Positions 55,845-64,000 of a stretch of 64,000 nucleotides of DNA are shown here, piece after piece. How positions within the stretch are numbered: position 1 is the stretch's first letter; every line of letters starts with the position of its first letter. The position numbers and the translations under genes were made by a program. The notes beneath the pieces were generated by a model. That model was not told the origin of the DNA. It ran no database searches and saw only the letters and a list, made by a program, of their open reading frames with translations. This DNA comes from Bradyrhizobium sp. SSBR45G. GTDB taxonomy: Bacteria; Pseudomonadota; Alphaproteobacteria; Rhizobiales; Xanthobacteraceae. Location of the stretch: NCBI RefSeq assembly GCF_030159255.1, contig NZ_BSCT01000025.1, forward strand, positions 62,001-126,000. Reading direction: 5' to 3'.

Positions 55845-56987
55845 TCAGATGTGATACGTCTTCAGCGGGGGGATGCCGTTGAAGGCCACCGACGAGTAGG
55901 TCGACGTATAGGCCCCGGTCCCCTCGATCAGCACCTTGTCGCCGATCGAGAGCGTCACCGGCAGCGGATACGGCAGCTTCTCGTACATCACGTCGGCCGA
56001 ATCGCAGGTCGGGCCGGCGAGCACGCACGGGGTCATGTCCGCGCCCTCATGCGGGGTGCGGATGGCGTAGCGGATCGACTCGTCCATCGTCTCGGCGAGG
56101 CCGCCGAACTTGCCGATGTCGAGATAGACCCAGCGCAGCTCGTCCTCGTCGCTCTTCTTCGAGATCAGCACCACTTCCGACTCGATGATCCCGGCATTGC
56201 CGACCATGCCGCGGCCCGGCTCGATGATCGTCTCCGGGATCTGGTTGCCGAAATGCTTGCGCAGCGCGCGGAAGATCGAGCGGCCGTACTGCACCACCGG
56301 CGGCACGTCCTTCAGGTACTTGGTCGGGAAGCCCCCGCCCATGTTCACCATGGTCAGGTTGATGCCGCGCTCGGCGCAGTCGCGGAACACCGTCGAGGCC
56401 ATCGCCAGCGCGCGGTCCCACGCCTTCACCTTGCGCTGCTGCGAGCCGACATGGAACGAGATGCCGCACGGCTCCAGGCCCAGCCGCTTGGCCAGGTCCA
56501 GCACGTCGACCGCCATCTCCGGATCACAGCCGAACTTGCGCGACAGCGGCCACTCGGCGCCGGCGCAATCGTACAGGATGCGGCAGAACACCTTCGCGCC
56601 GGGAGCGGCGCGCGCGATCTTCTCGACCTCGGCGGCGCAGTCGACCGCGAACAGCCGGATGCCGAGCGCATAGGCGCGCGCGATATCCCGCTCCTTCTTG
56701 ATGGTGTTGCCGTAGGAGATGCGGTCCGGCGTTGCGCCGGCCGCCAGCGCCATCTCGATCTCCGCCACCGTTGCGGTGTCGAAGGACGAGCCCAGCGAGG
56801 CGAGCAGCGACAGCACTTCCGGCGCCGGATTGGCCTTCACCGCGTAGAACACGCGGCTGTCCGGCAATGCCCGAGCGAAGCTCATGTAGTTGTCGCGCAC
56901 GATCTCGAGGTCGACGACGAGACAGGGCTCGTGGTCCAAACCTTCCTCGCGGCGGTTGCGCAGGAATTCCCGGATACGTTCGGTCAT
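55845..56987 (-). CDS. Ornithine/lysine decarboxylase, fold-III PLP type
   Basis: The 380-residue protein of the alanine-racemase-like (eukaryotic ODC) fold has the PLP lysine in VFYAVKANPAPEVL (about K50), SFHVGSQQ, the glycine loop NMGGGFPTKY, EPGRGMVGNAG and the active-site cysteine in AGPTCDSADV. It decarboxylates ornithine (possibly lysine) to putrescine (cadaverine) in the cytosol, feeding homospermidine synthase encoded downstream. The start is ATG 56987 with GGAGGGTG upstream; ATG 56999 is an alternative. The long leader upstream is a candidate speF-type regulatory RNA. Confidence 0.93.
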   Translation of the reverse strand: MTERIREFLRNRREEGLDHEPCLVVDLEIVRDNYMSFARALPDSRVFYAVKANPAPEVLSLLASLGSSFDTATVAEIEMALAAGATPDRISYGNTIKKERDIARAYALGIRLFAVDCAAEVEKIARAAPGAKVFCRILYDCAGAEWPLSRKFGCDPEMAVDVLDLAKRLGLEPCGISFHVGSQQRKVKAWDRALAMASTVFRDCAERGINLTMVNMGGGFPTKYLKDVPPVVQYGRSIFRALRKHFGNQIPETIIEPGRGMVGNAGIIESEVVLISKKSDEDELRWVYLDIGKFGGLAETMDESIRYAIRTPHEGADMTPCVLAGPTCDSADVMYEKLPYPLPVTLSIGDKVLIEGTGAYTSTYSSVAFNGIPPLKTYHI

Positions 56988-57300
56988 AGCACCCTCCAAA
57001 CGGCCCCAGCGACGGAGACCCGTTCAAAATGATCTCGACACGGGTGCCTTGGCGTTGCCGCCCGATGGAAAGGCGCCAAAACCTCGAACCCGTAGCCGAA
57101 TTGTGCTGCCGTGGATTGGTTGGGAATTTCCCGCCCGCACACCTGGCAATGAAGGACAAGCCTTTTCAGTAGCCCGCGCCGGCTTTGGACTGCCGGTAGA
57201 GACCAAAAAAGCCCGATCCGTCGTTGCTTTAAGTCGCGTCCCCCGTTGAGAGCGGGGTGCGCCGGTTCGCCTCCGGCTGCCAGTCACGGTTGCAAAAGAT
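56988..57300 (-). promoter_or_regulatory. Structured leader upstream of ornithine decarboxylase (speF-element candidate)
   Basis: Alphaproteobacterial ornithine decarboxylase genes are known to carry a conserved leader called the speF motif. Here the ~310 bp upstream lack a gene but hold hairpins: ACCCGT/ACGGGT (57018-57045) and GCCGG-TTCGCCT-CCGGC (57261-57277), plus the line GGCGGCAACGCC near 57053-57064 (minus strand). I cannot match the Rfam model by eye, so this stays a candidate. Confidence 0.4.
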
Positions 57301-57661
57301 GAGGTGACCTTCAGCGGCATCTCTTGAGAGAGATGCTGGGCTCTTGGAGCATGACGATCCCGATCGAACTGATCTTGATCGCAACGATCCGAGCGCCCCT
57401 CGGTTCCTCATCCCTTGGCGGCTGTCCGGCCTCTTGTCCGGATACCTACCGACTGACACACGACCACAGGCACGTGCGAAATTGGGCAGAAGCGGAAATA
57501 AGCGTTTTGAATTTCGTTCGCAAGGCATTTTTCGGCGCCGGGAAAGATTTCCCTAACCTGTGCTTACACGACACAGGCGCGGCGCCATTGTCTGAACGAA
57601 CGTTAAGCGAGCTTAAAGCTTCGTAACGTTTTCGCGCTTGCTGGACAGTGTTTTCGTGAAC
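57301..57661. other. Intergenic region, odc promoter zone
   Basis: No gene is supportable. The stretch around 57480-57660 is relatively A/T-rich (GCGTTTTGAATTTCG, GGCATTTTTCGG, AACGAACGTTAAGC) and probably holds the promoter for the decarboxylase leader. AACGAACGTTAAGCGAGC and AAAGCTTCGTAACGTT contain small AACGTT-type palindromes I cannot assign to a regulator. Confidence 0.4.
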
Positions 57662-57922
57662 TCAGCCGCGCCTGGTGAACGGCTCGATGCGCTGTGCGCC
57701 GCGGATGAAGCCGATCATCACGAACACGCCGATCGCGAACAGCACGCCCTGCAGGATGTGCGCGCCCTGATCGCCGAGCCCGAACAGAATCGCGAGTGCC
57801 CAGCCGCCGGCGAAGGCCGCGCCGAACACTTCGGCACCGATCAGGATCGCCGCCGAGATGACGGTGATCACGCTCTGCCAGGCGATCTGGCGCGAGGCGG
57901 TGGAGGTGGGCTGCTGGCTCAT
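57662..57922 (-). CDS. Small two-helix membrane protein
   Basis: The 86-residue product starts at ATG 57922 with AGAGGA upstream; the longer frame to 58123 is rejected because it runs into the peptidase promoter. It has two to three hydrophobic segments (VITVISAAILIGAEVFGAAF, GWALAILFGLGD and ILQGVLFAIGVFVMIGFI) and a short basic C-terminus (RIEPFTRRG). It is similar in style to hypothetical inner-membrane proteins of Bradyrhizobium; no function is known. It is divergent from the M3 peptidase gene. Confidence 0.7.
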   Translation of the reverse strand: MSQQPTSTASRQIAWQSVITVISAAILIGAEVFGAAFAGGWALAILFGLGDQGAHILQGVLFAIGVFVMIGFIRGAQRIEPFTRRG

Positions 57923-58047
57923 GGTCCGGGTCCTCTGAAGAGCGCGCAATCTCTCCGAAATGGCCCCGCCCTTCAAGGGGAAATGACCCAAAAAGGACCG
58001 CCTCCATGATATGAGGGGCGCCTCGCTATTCCGGGGAGCATGAGCCG

Positions 58048-60129
58048 ATGTCCGACACGACCGCCACGATCGACGCCCAGAGCAATCCGCTGCTCGTGGC
58101 CTGGGAGACCCCGCACCAGACACCGCCCTTCGACGCCATCAAGCCGGAGCATTTCCTGCCGGCCTTCGAGCGCGCCTTCGCCGACCACACCGCCGAAATC
58201 ACCGCGATTTCGCACGATCCGGCCGAGCCCGACTTCGCCAACACCATCACGGCGCTGGAGCGCTCCGGCAAGCTGCTCTCCAAGGTGGCGGCGGTGTTCT
58301 ACGACCTCGTCTCGGCGCATTCCAACCCGGCCATCCTGGAGATCGACAAGGACGTGTCCTTGCGCATGGCGCGGCACTGGAACCCGATCATGATGAATGC
58401 CGTGCTGTTTGGCCGCATCGCGCTGCTCTACGACAAGCGCAAGAGCCTGACGCTGACCGGTGAGGAGCAGCGGCTGCTGGAGCGCACCTACACCCGCTTC
58501 CGCCGTGCCGGGGCCGGCCTCGACGATGACGCCAAGGCGCGGATGGCCGAGATCAACGAGCAGCTCGCCCAGCTCGGCACCACCTTCAGCCATCATCTGC
58601 TCGGCGAGGAGCAGGACTGGTTCCTGGAGCTCGGCGAGGATGACCGCGCCGGCCTGTCCGACAGCTTCGTCGCGGCTGCCAAGGCTGCAGCGGACGAGCG
58701 CGGCATGCCCGGCAAGGCGATCGTGACCTTGTCGCGCTCCTCGGTCGAGCCGTTCCTGCAGAGCTCCGCCCGCCGCGACCTGCGCGAGAAGGTGTTCAAG
58801 GCCTTCACCGCGCGCGGCGACAATGGCAACGCCAACGACAACAACGCCGTGATCGGCGACATCCTGGCGCTGCGCGAGGAAGCCGCCCGGATCATGGGCT
58901 TTGCGAATTTCGCCGCCTATCGCCTCGAGGATTCGATGGCGAAGACGCCGGAGGCGGTGCGCGGCCTGCTGGAGCGCGTCTGGAAGCCCGCGCGCGCCAA
59001 GGCGCTGGCTGACCGCGATGCGCTGCAGGCGCTGATCACGGAGGAGGGCGGCAACTTCAAGCTCGAGGCCTGGGACTGGCGCTATTACGCCGAGAAGCTG
59101 CGCCAGGCGAAGGCGAATTTCGACGACGCCGCGATCAAGCCGTATCTGGCGCTCGACAACATGATCGCAGCCGCCTTCGACTGCGCCACACGCCTGTTCG
59201 GCATCACCTTCACCGAGCGCAAGGACATCCCGGTCTGGCATCCCGACGTCCGCGTCTGGGAGATCAAGGAAGCCGACGGCCGCCACAAGGCGCTGTTCTA
59301 TGGCGACTACTTCGCCCGGCCGTCAAAACGCTCCGGCGCCTGGATGACCTCGCTGCGCGACCAGCAGAAGCTCGACGGCGAGACCGCGCCGCTGATCATC
59401 AACGTCTGCAACTTCGCCAAGGGCGCCGACGGCCAGCCGTCGCTGCTGTCGCCCGACGATGCCCGCACGCTGTTCCACGAATTCGGCCACGGCCTGCACG
59501 GCATCCTCTCCAACGTGACCTATCCGTCGCTGTCGGGCACCTCGGTGTTCACCGATTTCGTCGAGCTGCCGTCGCAGCTCTACGAGCACTGGCAGGAGCG
59601 CCCCGAGGTGCTGCAGAAATTCGCGCGTCACGCCCAGACCGGCGAGCCGTTGCCACAGGATCTGCTCGAGCGTTTCCTCGCCGCGCGCCGCTTCAACCAG
59701 GGCTTTGCGACCGTGGAGTTCGTCTCCTCGGCGCTGATCGATCTGGAGTTCCACACTCAGCCGGCTGCGGCGTCGAAGGACGTCCGCGCCTTCGAAAAGG
59801 CCGAGATGGAGAAGATCGGCATGCCCAGGGAGATCGCGCTGCGCCACCGGCCGACCCAATTCGGCCACATCTTCTCGGGAGACCATTATGCGGCTGGCTA
59901 TTACAGCTACATGTGGTCGGAGGTGATGGATGCGGATGCCTTCGGTGCCTTCGAGGAAGCCGGCAACATCTTCGATCCCGCGGTGGCCAAGCGGCTCCAC
60001 GACAACGTCTACTCCTCGGGCGGCTCGGTCGATCCGGAAGCGGCCTATGTCGCGTTCCGTGGCCGTGAGCCGGAGCCCGATGCGCTGCTGCGCCGGCGCG
60101 GCCTGCTCGACGTTCCCAAGGCGGCCTGA
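58048..60129 (+). CDS. M3-family oligopeptidase (PrlC/Dcp-like)
   Basis: The 693-residue metallopeptidase has the zinc site FHEFGHGLHGIL (HExxH) near residue 475, with the third ligand glutamate in TDFVELPSQLYEHW about 25 residues on. Other M3A features are the N-terminal PPFDAIKPEHFLPAFERAF and AAGYYSYMWSEVMDADAF near the C-terminus. It degrades short peptides in the cytosol, including those from signal-peptide turnover. Oligopeptidase A and peptidyl-dipeptidase Dcp cannot be separated from motif reading alone. It is probably monocistronic or leads into the DUF1007 gene, 24 bp downstream. Confidence 0.93.
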   Translation: MSDTTATIDAQSNPLLVAWETPHQTPPFDAIKPEHFLPAFERAFADHTAEITAISHDPAEPDFANTITALERSGKLLSKVAAVFYDLVSAHSNPAILEIDKDVSLRMARHWNPIMMNAVLFGRIALLYDKRKSLTLTGEEQRLLERTYTRFRRAGAGLDDDAKARMAEINEQLAQLGTTFSHHLLGEEQDWFLELGEDDRAGLSDSFVAAAKAAADERGMPGKAIVTLSRSSVEPFLQSSARRDLREKVFKAFTARGDNGNANDNNAVIGDILALREEAARIMGFANFAAYRLEDSMAKTPEAVRGLLERVWKPARAKALADRDALQALITEEGGNFKLEAWDWRYYAEKLRQAKANFDDAAIKPYLALDNMIAAAFDCATRLFGITFTERKDIPVWHPDVRVWEIKEADGRHKALFYGDYFARPSKRSGAWMTSLRDQQKLDGETAPLIINVCNFAKGADGQPSLLSPDDARTLFHEFGHGLHGILSNVTYPSLSGTSVFTDFVELPSQLYEHWQERPEVLQKFARHAQTGEPLPQDLLERFLAARRFNQGFATVEFVSSALIDLEFHTQPAAASKDVRAFEKAEMEKIGMPREIALRHRPTQFGHIFSGDHYAAGYYSYMWSEVMDADAFGAFEEAGNIFDPAVAKRLHDNVYSSGGSVDPEAAYVAFRGREPEPDALLRRRGLLDVPKAA

Positions 60130-60153
60130 GACGACGAGCCTGAGGTGATCACG

Positions 60154-60783
60154 ATGCTGCGCTCTTTCCTCGCCATGCTGGCGCTCGTGCTTGGCGCGAG
60201 TGCCGCTCACGCCCATCCGCATGTCTGGGTCACCGCGACCAGCGAGCTGCTCTACGCAGCCGACGGCACGCTGACCGGCGTGCGCCATGCCTGGACCTTC
60301 GACGACATGTTCGCGACCTACGCGCTGCAGGGGCTCGAGACCAAGCAGAAGGGCGTCTACACCCGCGAGGAGCTGGCGCCGCTGGCGCAGACCAACGCGG
60401 AGTCGCTGAAGGAATACGCCTACTTCACCTTCATCAAGGCCGACGGCCGCAAGCAGAAGCTGGTCGATCCGGTCGATTATTATCTCGAATACAAGGACAC
60501 CAAGCTGACCCTGCACTTCACCCTGCCGCTGAAGGCGCCGGTGAAGTCGAACCAGCTCCAGGTCGAGGTCTACGATCCCAGCTATTTCATCGATTTCCAG
60601 ATGGCGGAGAAGGATCCCGTCAAGCTGGTCAGCGCTCCCGCGGGCTGCAAATTCGGCCTGGTGAGACCGAGCGACGGCGGATCCGTCGCGCAGACGATGA
60701 ACGAACAGACATTCCTGAGCGGCGGGGCGAACGCCAATTTCGGAATGAACTTCGCCAACAAGATCTCAGTGGAATGCCAATGA
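60154..60783 (+). CDS. DUF1007 periplasmic protein
   Basis: The 209-residue product starts at ATG 60154 (GTG 60145 is the frame's first codon) with a signal peptide (LRSFLAMLALVLGASAAHA). HPHVWVTATSELLY follows at once, the DUF1007 hallmark that puts an H-x-H at the very N-terminus of the mature protein and suggests metal binding. YTREELAPLAQTNAESLKEY and a C-terminal Cys pattern complete the family. DUF1007 genes are typically paired with NicO/RcnA-type transporters, as here: the transporter start overlaps its stop (ATGA). Confidence 0.87.
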   Translation: MLRSFLAMLALVLGASAAHAHPHVWVTATSELLYAADGTLTGVRHAWTFDDMFATYALQGLETKQKGVYTREELAPLAQTNAESLKEYAYFTFIKADGRKQKLVDPVDYYLEYKDTKLTLHFTLPLKAPVKSNQLQVEVYDPSYFIDFQMAEKDPVKLVSAPAGCKFGLVRPSDGGSVAQTMNEQTFLSGGANANFGMNFANKISVECQ

Positions 60784-61964
60784 CGCAACTTCGCCCCGCC
60801 GCCCGTCCGCTCCTCACCTGTGCTGCTATCCTCGCAGCGCTCATCGCCGCCGACGCGACCTCGCATGTGCTGCTCGCCAAATCGCCGTTCGGCGCCCCGG
60901 CCGAGCCCCAGGTCGGCGGCATCGTCGGCTGGCTGCTCGCCAAGCAGTCGGAGTTCTACCGGCAGATGTCGGGGGCGATCCGCGCCGCCAAGGACGAGGG
61001 CTCGGCGGTGTGGTGGCTGCTCGCGATCTCCTTCGCCTACGGCATTTTTCACGCCGCAGGTCCCGGCCACGGCAAGGCGGTCATCGCGTCCTACCTCGTC
61101 GCCAACCAGGAGACGGCGAAGCGCGGCATTGTGCTGTCGTTCGCCTCGGGCCTGATGCAGGCGCTGGTGGCGGTCGCCATCGTCGGCATCGGCGCGGTCC
61201 TGCTCAACGCCACGGCGGCCACGATGTGCAGCGCCGAGAAGGTGGTGGAGATCGCAAGCTACGGCCTGATCGCGCTGCTCGGCGCGCGCCTGGTCTGGGT
61301 CAAGGGCGCGGCCTTCCTGCGCACCTGGCAGCCGGCGGCCCCCGCGCTCGCGCTGGCCGGTGCGCCCGCCGCCGCGGTGGCGCATGCGGCGCATGATCAT
61401 GGCCACGCGCATGATCAGCAGCCTCGCGCGCATCATCATGATCATCACGGTCATGACCATCATGGCCACGATCACCACGGCCATGATCATCATCATCACG
61501 GCCATGCGCACGCGGCGGCGCAGGCGCATGTCCATGACGATCACGCCCACCACGATCACGTCCATGGCGACGATTGCGGCTGCGGCCATTCCCACGGCCC
61601 CGCGCCGAGCGAGCTCGCCGGCCCCGGTGGCTGGCAGCGCGGCTTCCAGGCGATCTTCGCCGCCGGCATCCGCCCCTGCTCGGGCGCGATCCTGGTGCTG
61701 GTGTTCGCGCTGGCGCAAGGCATGTTCTGGGCCGGCGTCGCCGCCACGATCGTGATGGGACTGGGGACCGCGATCACCGTTGCGACCATCGCGGTGCTCG
61801 CCGTCGCCGCCAAGGACATCGCCCGCCGCCTCAGCGCCGGCCGCGACGGCGGCGGCGCCCTGATCATGCGCGGCCTCGAATTCGGCGCTGCCGGATTGGT
61901 GCTGCTGTTCGGCGCGGGTTTGCTGCTCGGCTATCTGGCCGCGGAACGGACGACCTGCTTCTGA
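60780..61964 (+). CDS. NicO/RcnA-type nickel-cobalt transporter with long histidine loop
   Basis: The 394-residue membrane protein has six or so helices, with the family motif HAAGPGHGKAVIASYLVA near residue 90 and GIRPCSGAILVLVFALAQG in the C-terminal half. Between the helices lies a cytoplasmic or periplasmic loop of about 80 residues, dominated by His and Asp (HDHHGHDHHGHDHHGHDHHH and similar), ending DDCGCGHSHG. Efflux of Ni2+ or Co2+ is the usual role; such His loops also bind zinc. The start at ATG 60780 overlaps the DUF1007 stop; ATG 60774 is equivalent. Confidence 0.88.
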   Translation: MTQLRPAARPLLTCAAILAALIAADATSHVLLAKSPFGAPAEPQVGGIVGWLLAKQSEFYRQMSGAIRAAKDEGSAVWWLLAISFAYGIFHAAGPGHGKAVIASYLVANQETAKRGIVLSFASGLMQALVAVAIVGIGAVLLNATAATMCSAEKVVEIASYGLIALLGARLVWVKGAAFLRTWQPAAPALALAGAPAAAVAHAAHDHGHAHDQQPRAHHHDHHGHDHHGHDHHGHDHHHHGHAHAAAQAHVHDDHAHHDHVHGDDCGCGHSHGPAPSELAGPGGWQRGFQAIFAAGIRPCSGAILVLVFALAQGMFWAGVAATIVMGLGTAITVATIAVLAVAAKDIARRLSAGRDGGGALIMRGLEFGAAGLVLLFGAGLLLGYLAAERTTCF

Positions 61965-62004
61965 GCGGCTTCGCCGGCGACGAGCGAGCTACTTATTAGG
62001 TACT

Positions 62005-62090
62005 CGTCATGCCCGGGTTCGTCCCGGGCATCCACGTCGGTCCAGGGTTTCCAAGCGTCGTGGATGGCCGGGACAAGCCCGGCCATGACG
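62005..62090. repeat. REP-like inverted repeat (CGTCATGCCCGGG family)
   Basis: CGTCATGCCCGGGTTCGTCC at the left is mirrored by GGGACAAGCCCGGCCATGAC at the right, with ATCCACG/CGTGGAT inside. It has the same plan as the element at 27096-27181. Confidence 0.72.
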
Positions 62091-62116
62091 ACGTTGGAAT
62101 AGCTGGACCACAAAAT

Positions 62117-62276
62117 GTAGGGTGGGCAAAGGCGCGCTTGCCTCGGTCTCACGACATTCGCAAGTGTTCGGCGCGCCGTGCCCACCGCGCCACCGTACGG
62201 TGCCGATGGTGGGCATGGCGCGCCGCGCATCGGTGCAAGTTGAAACAGCACGTCAGCGCGCCTTTGCCCACCCTAC
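62117..62276. repeat. MITE-like element with perfect 21-bp terminal inverted repeats
   Basis: The left end begins GTAGGGTGGGCAAAGGCGCG (62117-62137). The right end is its exact 21-bp reverse complement (62256-62276). Inside, GGCGCGCCGTGCCCACC and GGTGGGCATGGCGCGCC form a second inverted pair. The 160-bp unit has no coding capacity. No clear target-site duplication is visible at its edges. Confidence 0.7.
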
Positions 62277-62656
62277 GCTTGCTGCGCTGGGCACAATACC
62301 GGCCAACGTTGGCCACGATCGCGCAACAACAACCAATGTCGTCCCGGGCAAGCCGCGAGCGCGCGACAAGCGCGATCGTGGCGCCGACCCGGGACCCATA
62401 CGCCGCGGCGGTCGTGATGTACGAGCTGCCAACCGCGCGCCTGCCTCAAACTGCTCCCTGGGGTTATGGGTCCCGGCTCGAGGCCGGGACGACAGCGGTG
62501 GTTGTTGGCGCAGCTGTTCATCTATCCGCAGCATCCGGCCGATTTGAGCGCACGAACCCTCGCCACACCGTCGTTGCGAGCGCAGCGAAGCAATCCAGGG
62601 CCAATCATGCCGCGCTACATTGCCCGCCCATCTCATCACGCCTTGCCGTCTGCCCG

Positions 62657-63538
62657 CTATTTCAGCGGCAGGAACAGCTCCGCGACCGTCTCGTGCTCCG
62701 GCACCTCCGGGAAGAAGCTCAGCCGCTGGCAGTAGATCGGGAAGTCGCGGGCTTCCTCGCCACTGGCCGGAAGCCAGTCGCGGTACAAGAAGAGCGCGGC
62801 GGGCTCCAGATTGTGGGTGTGGCCGACGACGCGCAGCACGGCGCAGCGACCGCCGGGAATCTCGCCGGCCTTGACCAGCTGGTCATCAGCGGCGATCGGC
62901 TGGTCGGTGCCGACGCAGAGATCCACGCTGTAGTCTTCAGGCGAGGCGGGGCGTCGCTCGGAGCGCCAGACGTTGAAGGTGGGACTTGTGCTGGGGTGAA
63001 GTCCGGCAGCCTTGCGCCAGGCGATGAAGCGCTGGATCGTGGCGCCGAGCGTCGCCGGGTCGCCGCGATGCTCGATGATCGCCACCGGCGTCGTCGGCAC
63101 CTCGCGGATCGTCACGTCGTCTTTTGTAAAGGTCGTCTGCATCAGCTTGCTCCTCGCATCGTCGAGAGGCCCGAAGGCCGCAAGCCACGGCTCCCAGTCG
63201 GGAGATTTCCGGAACGATGACGGCGACTGTCCGAACCGTTGCCGGAAGGCGCGGGCGAAAGCGTCGGGTGCGTCGTAGCCGGCATCCATCGCGATGTCCG
63301 TGACGCTCTGGTCATCGCCATAAGCGAGCCGGTGCGACGCCCGCTTCATGCGGGCGAGCTGGACATAGCGATGCACCGACAGCCCGAACGTCGCCGTGAA
63401 CTGCCGGTGGAAATGATATTTCGAATAGGCTGCGACGCTGCTCAGCGTCTCCAGGTCCAGATCCTCAGCCAGATGCCGGTCGATGTGATCGAGCACCCGC
63501 TGCATCCGGGCATGGTGTTTCTGAAGCGCCGCAGTCAT
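62657..63538 (-). CDS. AraC-family regulator with GyrI-like ligand domain
   Basis: The product has 293 residues from ATG 63538 (GGAGA upstream; the frame extends to 63613 without good support). An N-terminal AraC double helix-turn-helix (residues ~5-105) contains LSSVAAYSKYHFHRQFTATFG and VTDIAMDAGYDAPDAFARAF. A C-terminal GyrI-like/effector-binding domain follows (VTIREVPTTPVAIIEHRGDP, GGRCAVLRVVGHTHN, FLYRDWLPASGEE). This is the Rob/SoxS-GyrI fusion layout, used to sense small hydrophobic or cationic molecules. No target operon lies beside it. Confidence 0.9.
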   Translation of the reverse strand: MTAALQKHHARMQRVLDHIDRHLAEDLDLETLSSVAAYSKYHFHRQFTATFGLSVHRYVQLARMKRASHRLAYGDDQSVTDIAMDAGYDAPDAFARAFRQRFGQSPSSFRKSPDWEPWLAAFGPLDDARSKLMQTTFTKDDVTIREVPTTPVAIIEHRGDPATLGATIQRFIAWRKAAGLHPSTSPTFNVWRSERRPASPEDYSVDLCVGTDQPIAADDQLVKAGEIPGGRCAVLRVVGHTHNLEPAALFLYRDWLPASGEEARDFPIYCQRLSFFPEVPEHETVAELFLPLK

Positions 63539-63678
63539 CGTCTGGTCTCCGTGGCAACCCCAGCTAGCCGCATGCGGGCCGGGTGTGCTCGACCGATCTT
63601 GCGATTCTGTCACGGCCGCCGGCCATCGCCAAATCCGGACCGAGCGGCCGGCCGGGTCAACTCGTCATCCCCTGCGGC

Positions 63679-64000
63679 TTCCGGAAAAAATAATTATCTT
63701 GCGATTTTTCGGAATTCATGATTGTATCCGCGCATCCCGTCCTCATGCAGAGGGGCGTACGCGTCGTCACGATACGTTGAGGCGGGGAGCGGTGGCCGCA
63801 GGCCTGTCAGGTGCTTTTGCGCTGGACGATTGGCAGCCTGCGGACGGTCAAGCCGTGTGGTCCTGGCGCCCCGACGCTGGCGTCAAGCCTCGGTGACATG
63901 ACGTGTCATCAGGCGACGGGGGCAAACAAGCCGGTCCCCGGGGAGAGCACGGAGCAGCCGTGAAGACCATCGCGCAGGGAAGGCCGGGCGTGTCCGGCTG
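63679..64000. repeat. Long dispersed repeat, copy B (cut by window end)
   Basis: It begins with the same A/T-rich block as the element at 25945 (first 25 bp identical) and keeps the order GTACGCGTCGTCACGA, GTGTGGTCCTGG, GACGCTGGCGTCAAG, GGGAGAGCACGGAGCAGCC and CGCAGGGAAGGCCGGGCG. It is still running when the window ends. The 140 bp between the AraC start and this element show nothing else. Confidence 0.75.

Larger units (their letters stand above)
61965..62656. other. Repeat-filled intergenic region
   Basis: About 690 bp holds no gene I can support. It is almost wholly made of dispersed repeats: an inverted repeat at 62005-62090, a MITE-like element at 62117-62276, GTCGTCCCGGG-type palindromes (62340-62410 and 62465-62495), and a GTCGTTGCGAGCGCAGCGAA unit at 62570-62598. 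Confidence 0.65.

Noticed and set aside
62005..62600. CRISPR array in the repeat-rich gap
   Set aside because: The repeats are of different families, palindromic and irregularly spaced. No constant repeat-spacer rhythm and no cas gene are present.

Overview
The window reads as one contiguous stretch of chromosome from a GC-rich alphaproteobacterium of the Bradyrhizobium / Nitrobacteraceae type. This is inferred from codon use, from several dispersed palindromic repeat families that I associate with Bradyrhizobium genomes, from a homospermidine synthase with its own ornithine decarboxylase, and from the gene families present. I see no tRNA or rRNA gene, CRISPR array, integrase, transposase or phage gene. 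Accessory character comes from repeats, duplications and metal-handling cassettes.

Layout. 1-7.3 kb: an operon end with a SUMF1/FGE-like membrane protein and a DUF4399 protein, then a PepSY peptide, a cytochrome b561-type protein, a cupredoxin-fold protein and a large outer-membrane beta-barrel. 7.9-10.5 kb (minus): ExbB-ExbD-TonB, with an unusually long ExbB. 11.6-17.7 kb (minus): two tandem paralogous TonB-dependent siderophore receptors and a PiuC-type hydroxylase. Both receptors have similar upstream regions with a Fur-like GATAATGA motif at the same distance. 18-31 kb: a cyanuric acid hydrolase/barbiturase family enzyme, an MBL-fold protein and its decayed duplicate, an acyltransferase, small conserved proteins, and an aromatic-hydroxylase cluster (FAD monooxygenase, DUF2783, VOC protein) divergent from a MarR regulator with a palindromic operator candidate. 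31-38.7 kb: HtpG, a Bug-type binding protein, and a compact acyl-activation cassette (acyl-CoA synthetase, ACP, second adenylate-forming ligase, FabG-like reductase). 38.7-46.5 kb: a P1B-type ATPase fused to hemerythrin, a ribbon-helix-helix protein, MgtC, an RMD1/DUF155 protein, a cyclase-like DUF3095 protein, DUF2147, GNAT and superoxide dismutase.

46.6-52.6 kb: CrcB, then a zinc-uptake operon. A palindromic Zur-box candidate lies just before a 76-residue histidine-rich membrane peptide, followed by AztA-AztB-AztC-like ABC transporter genes, a COG0523 GTPase with its own histidine loop, and a cytoplasmic-looking WD40 propeller. This is the most distinctive arrangement in the window. 52.9-57.7 kb (minus): polyamine genes (ornithine decarboxylase with a structured leader candidate, homospermidine synthase, RidA). 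58-64 kb: M3 oligopeptidase, DUF1007 plus a NicO/RcnA-like exporter with a long histidine loop, a repeat-rich gap, and an AraC/GyrI-like regulator. The window closes inside a second copy of a roughly 415-bp dispersed repeat first seen at 25.9 kb.

Functionally the region is dominated by metal handling: iron-siderophore uptake, zinc import, Ni/Co or Fe export and Mg-associated MgtC. Housekeeping and catabolic genes lie between. Starts were chosen from ribosome-binding sites, signal peptides and family lengths. Where I moved a start inward, the entry says so. All functional calls are by reading motifs; no database search was run.
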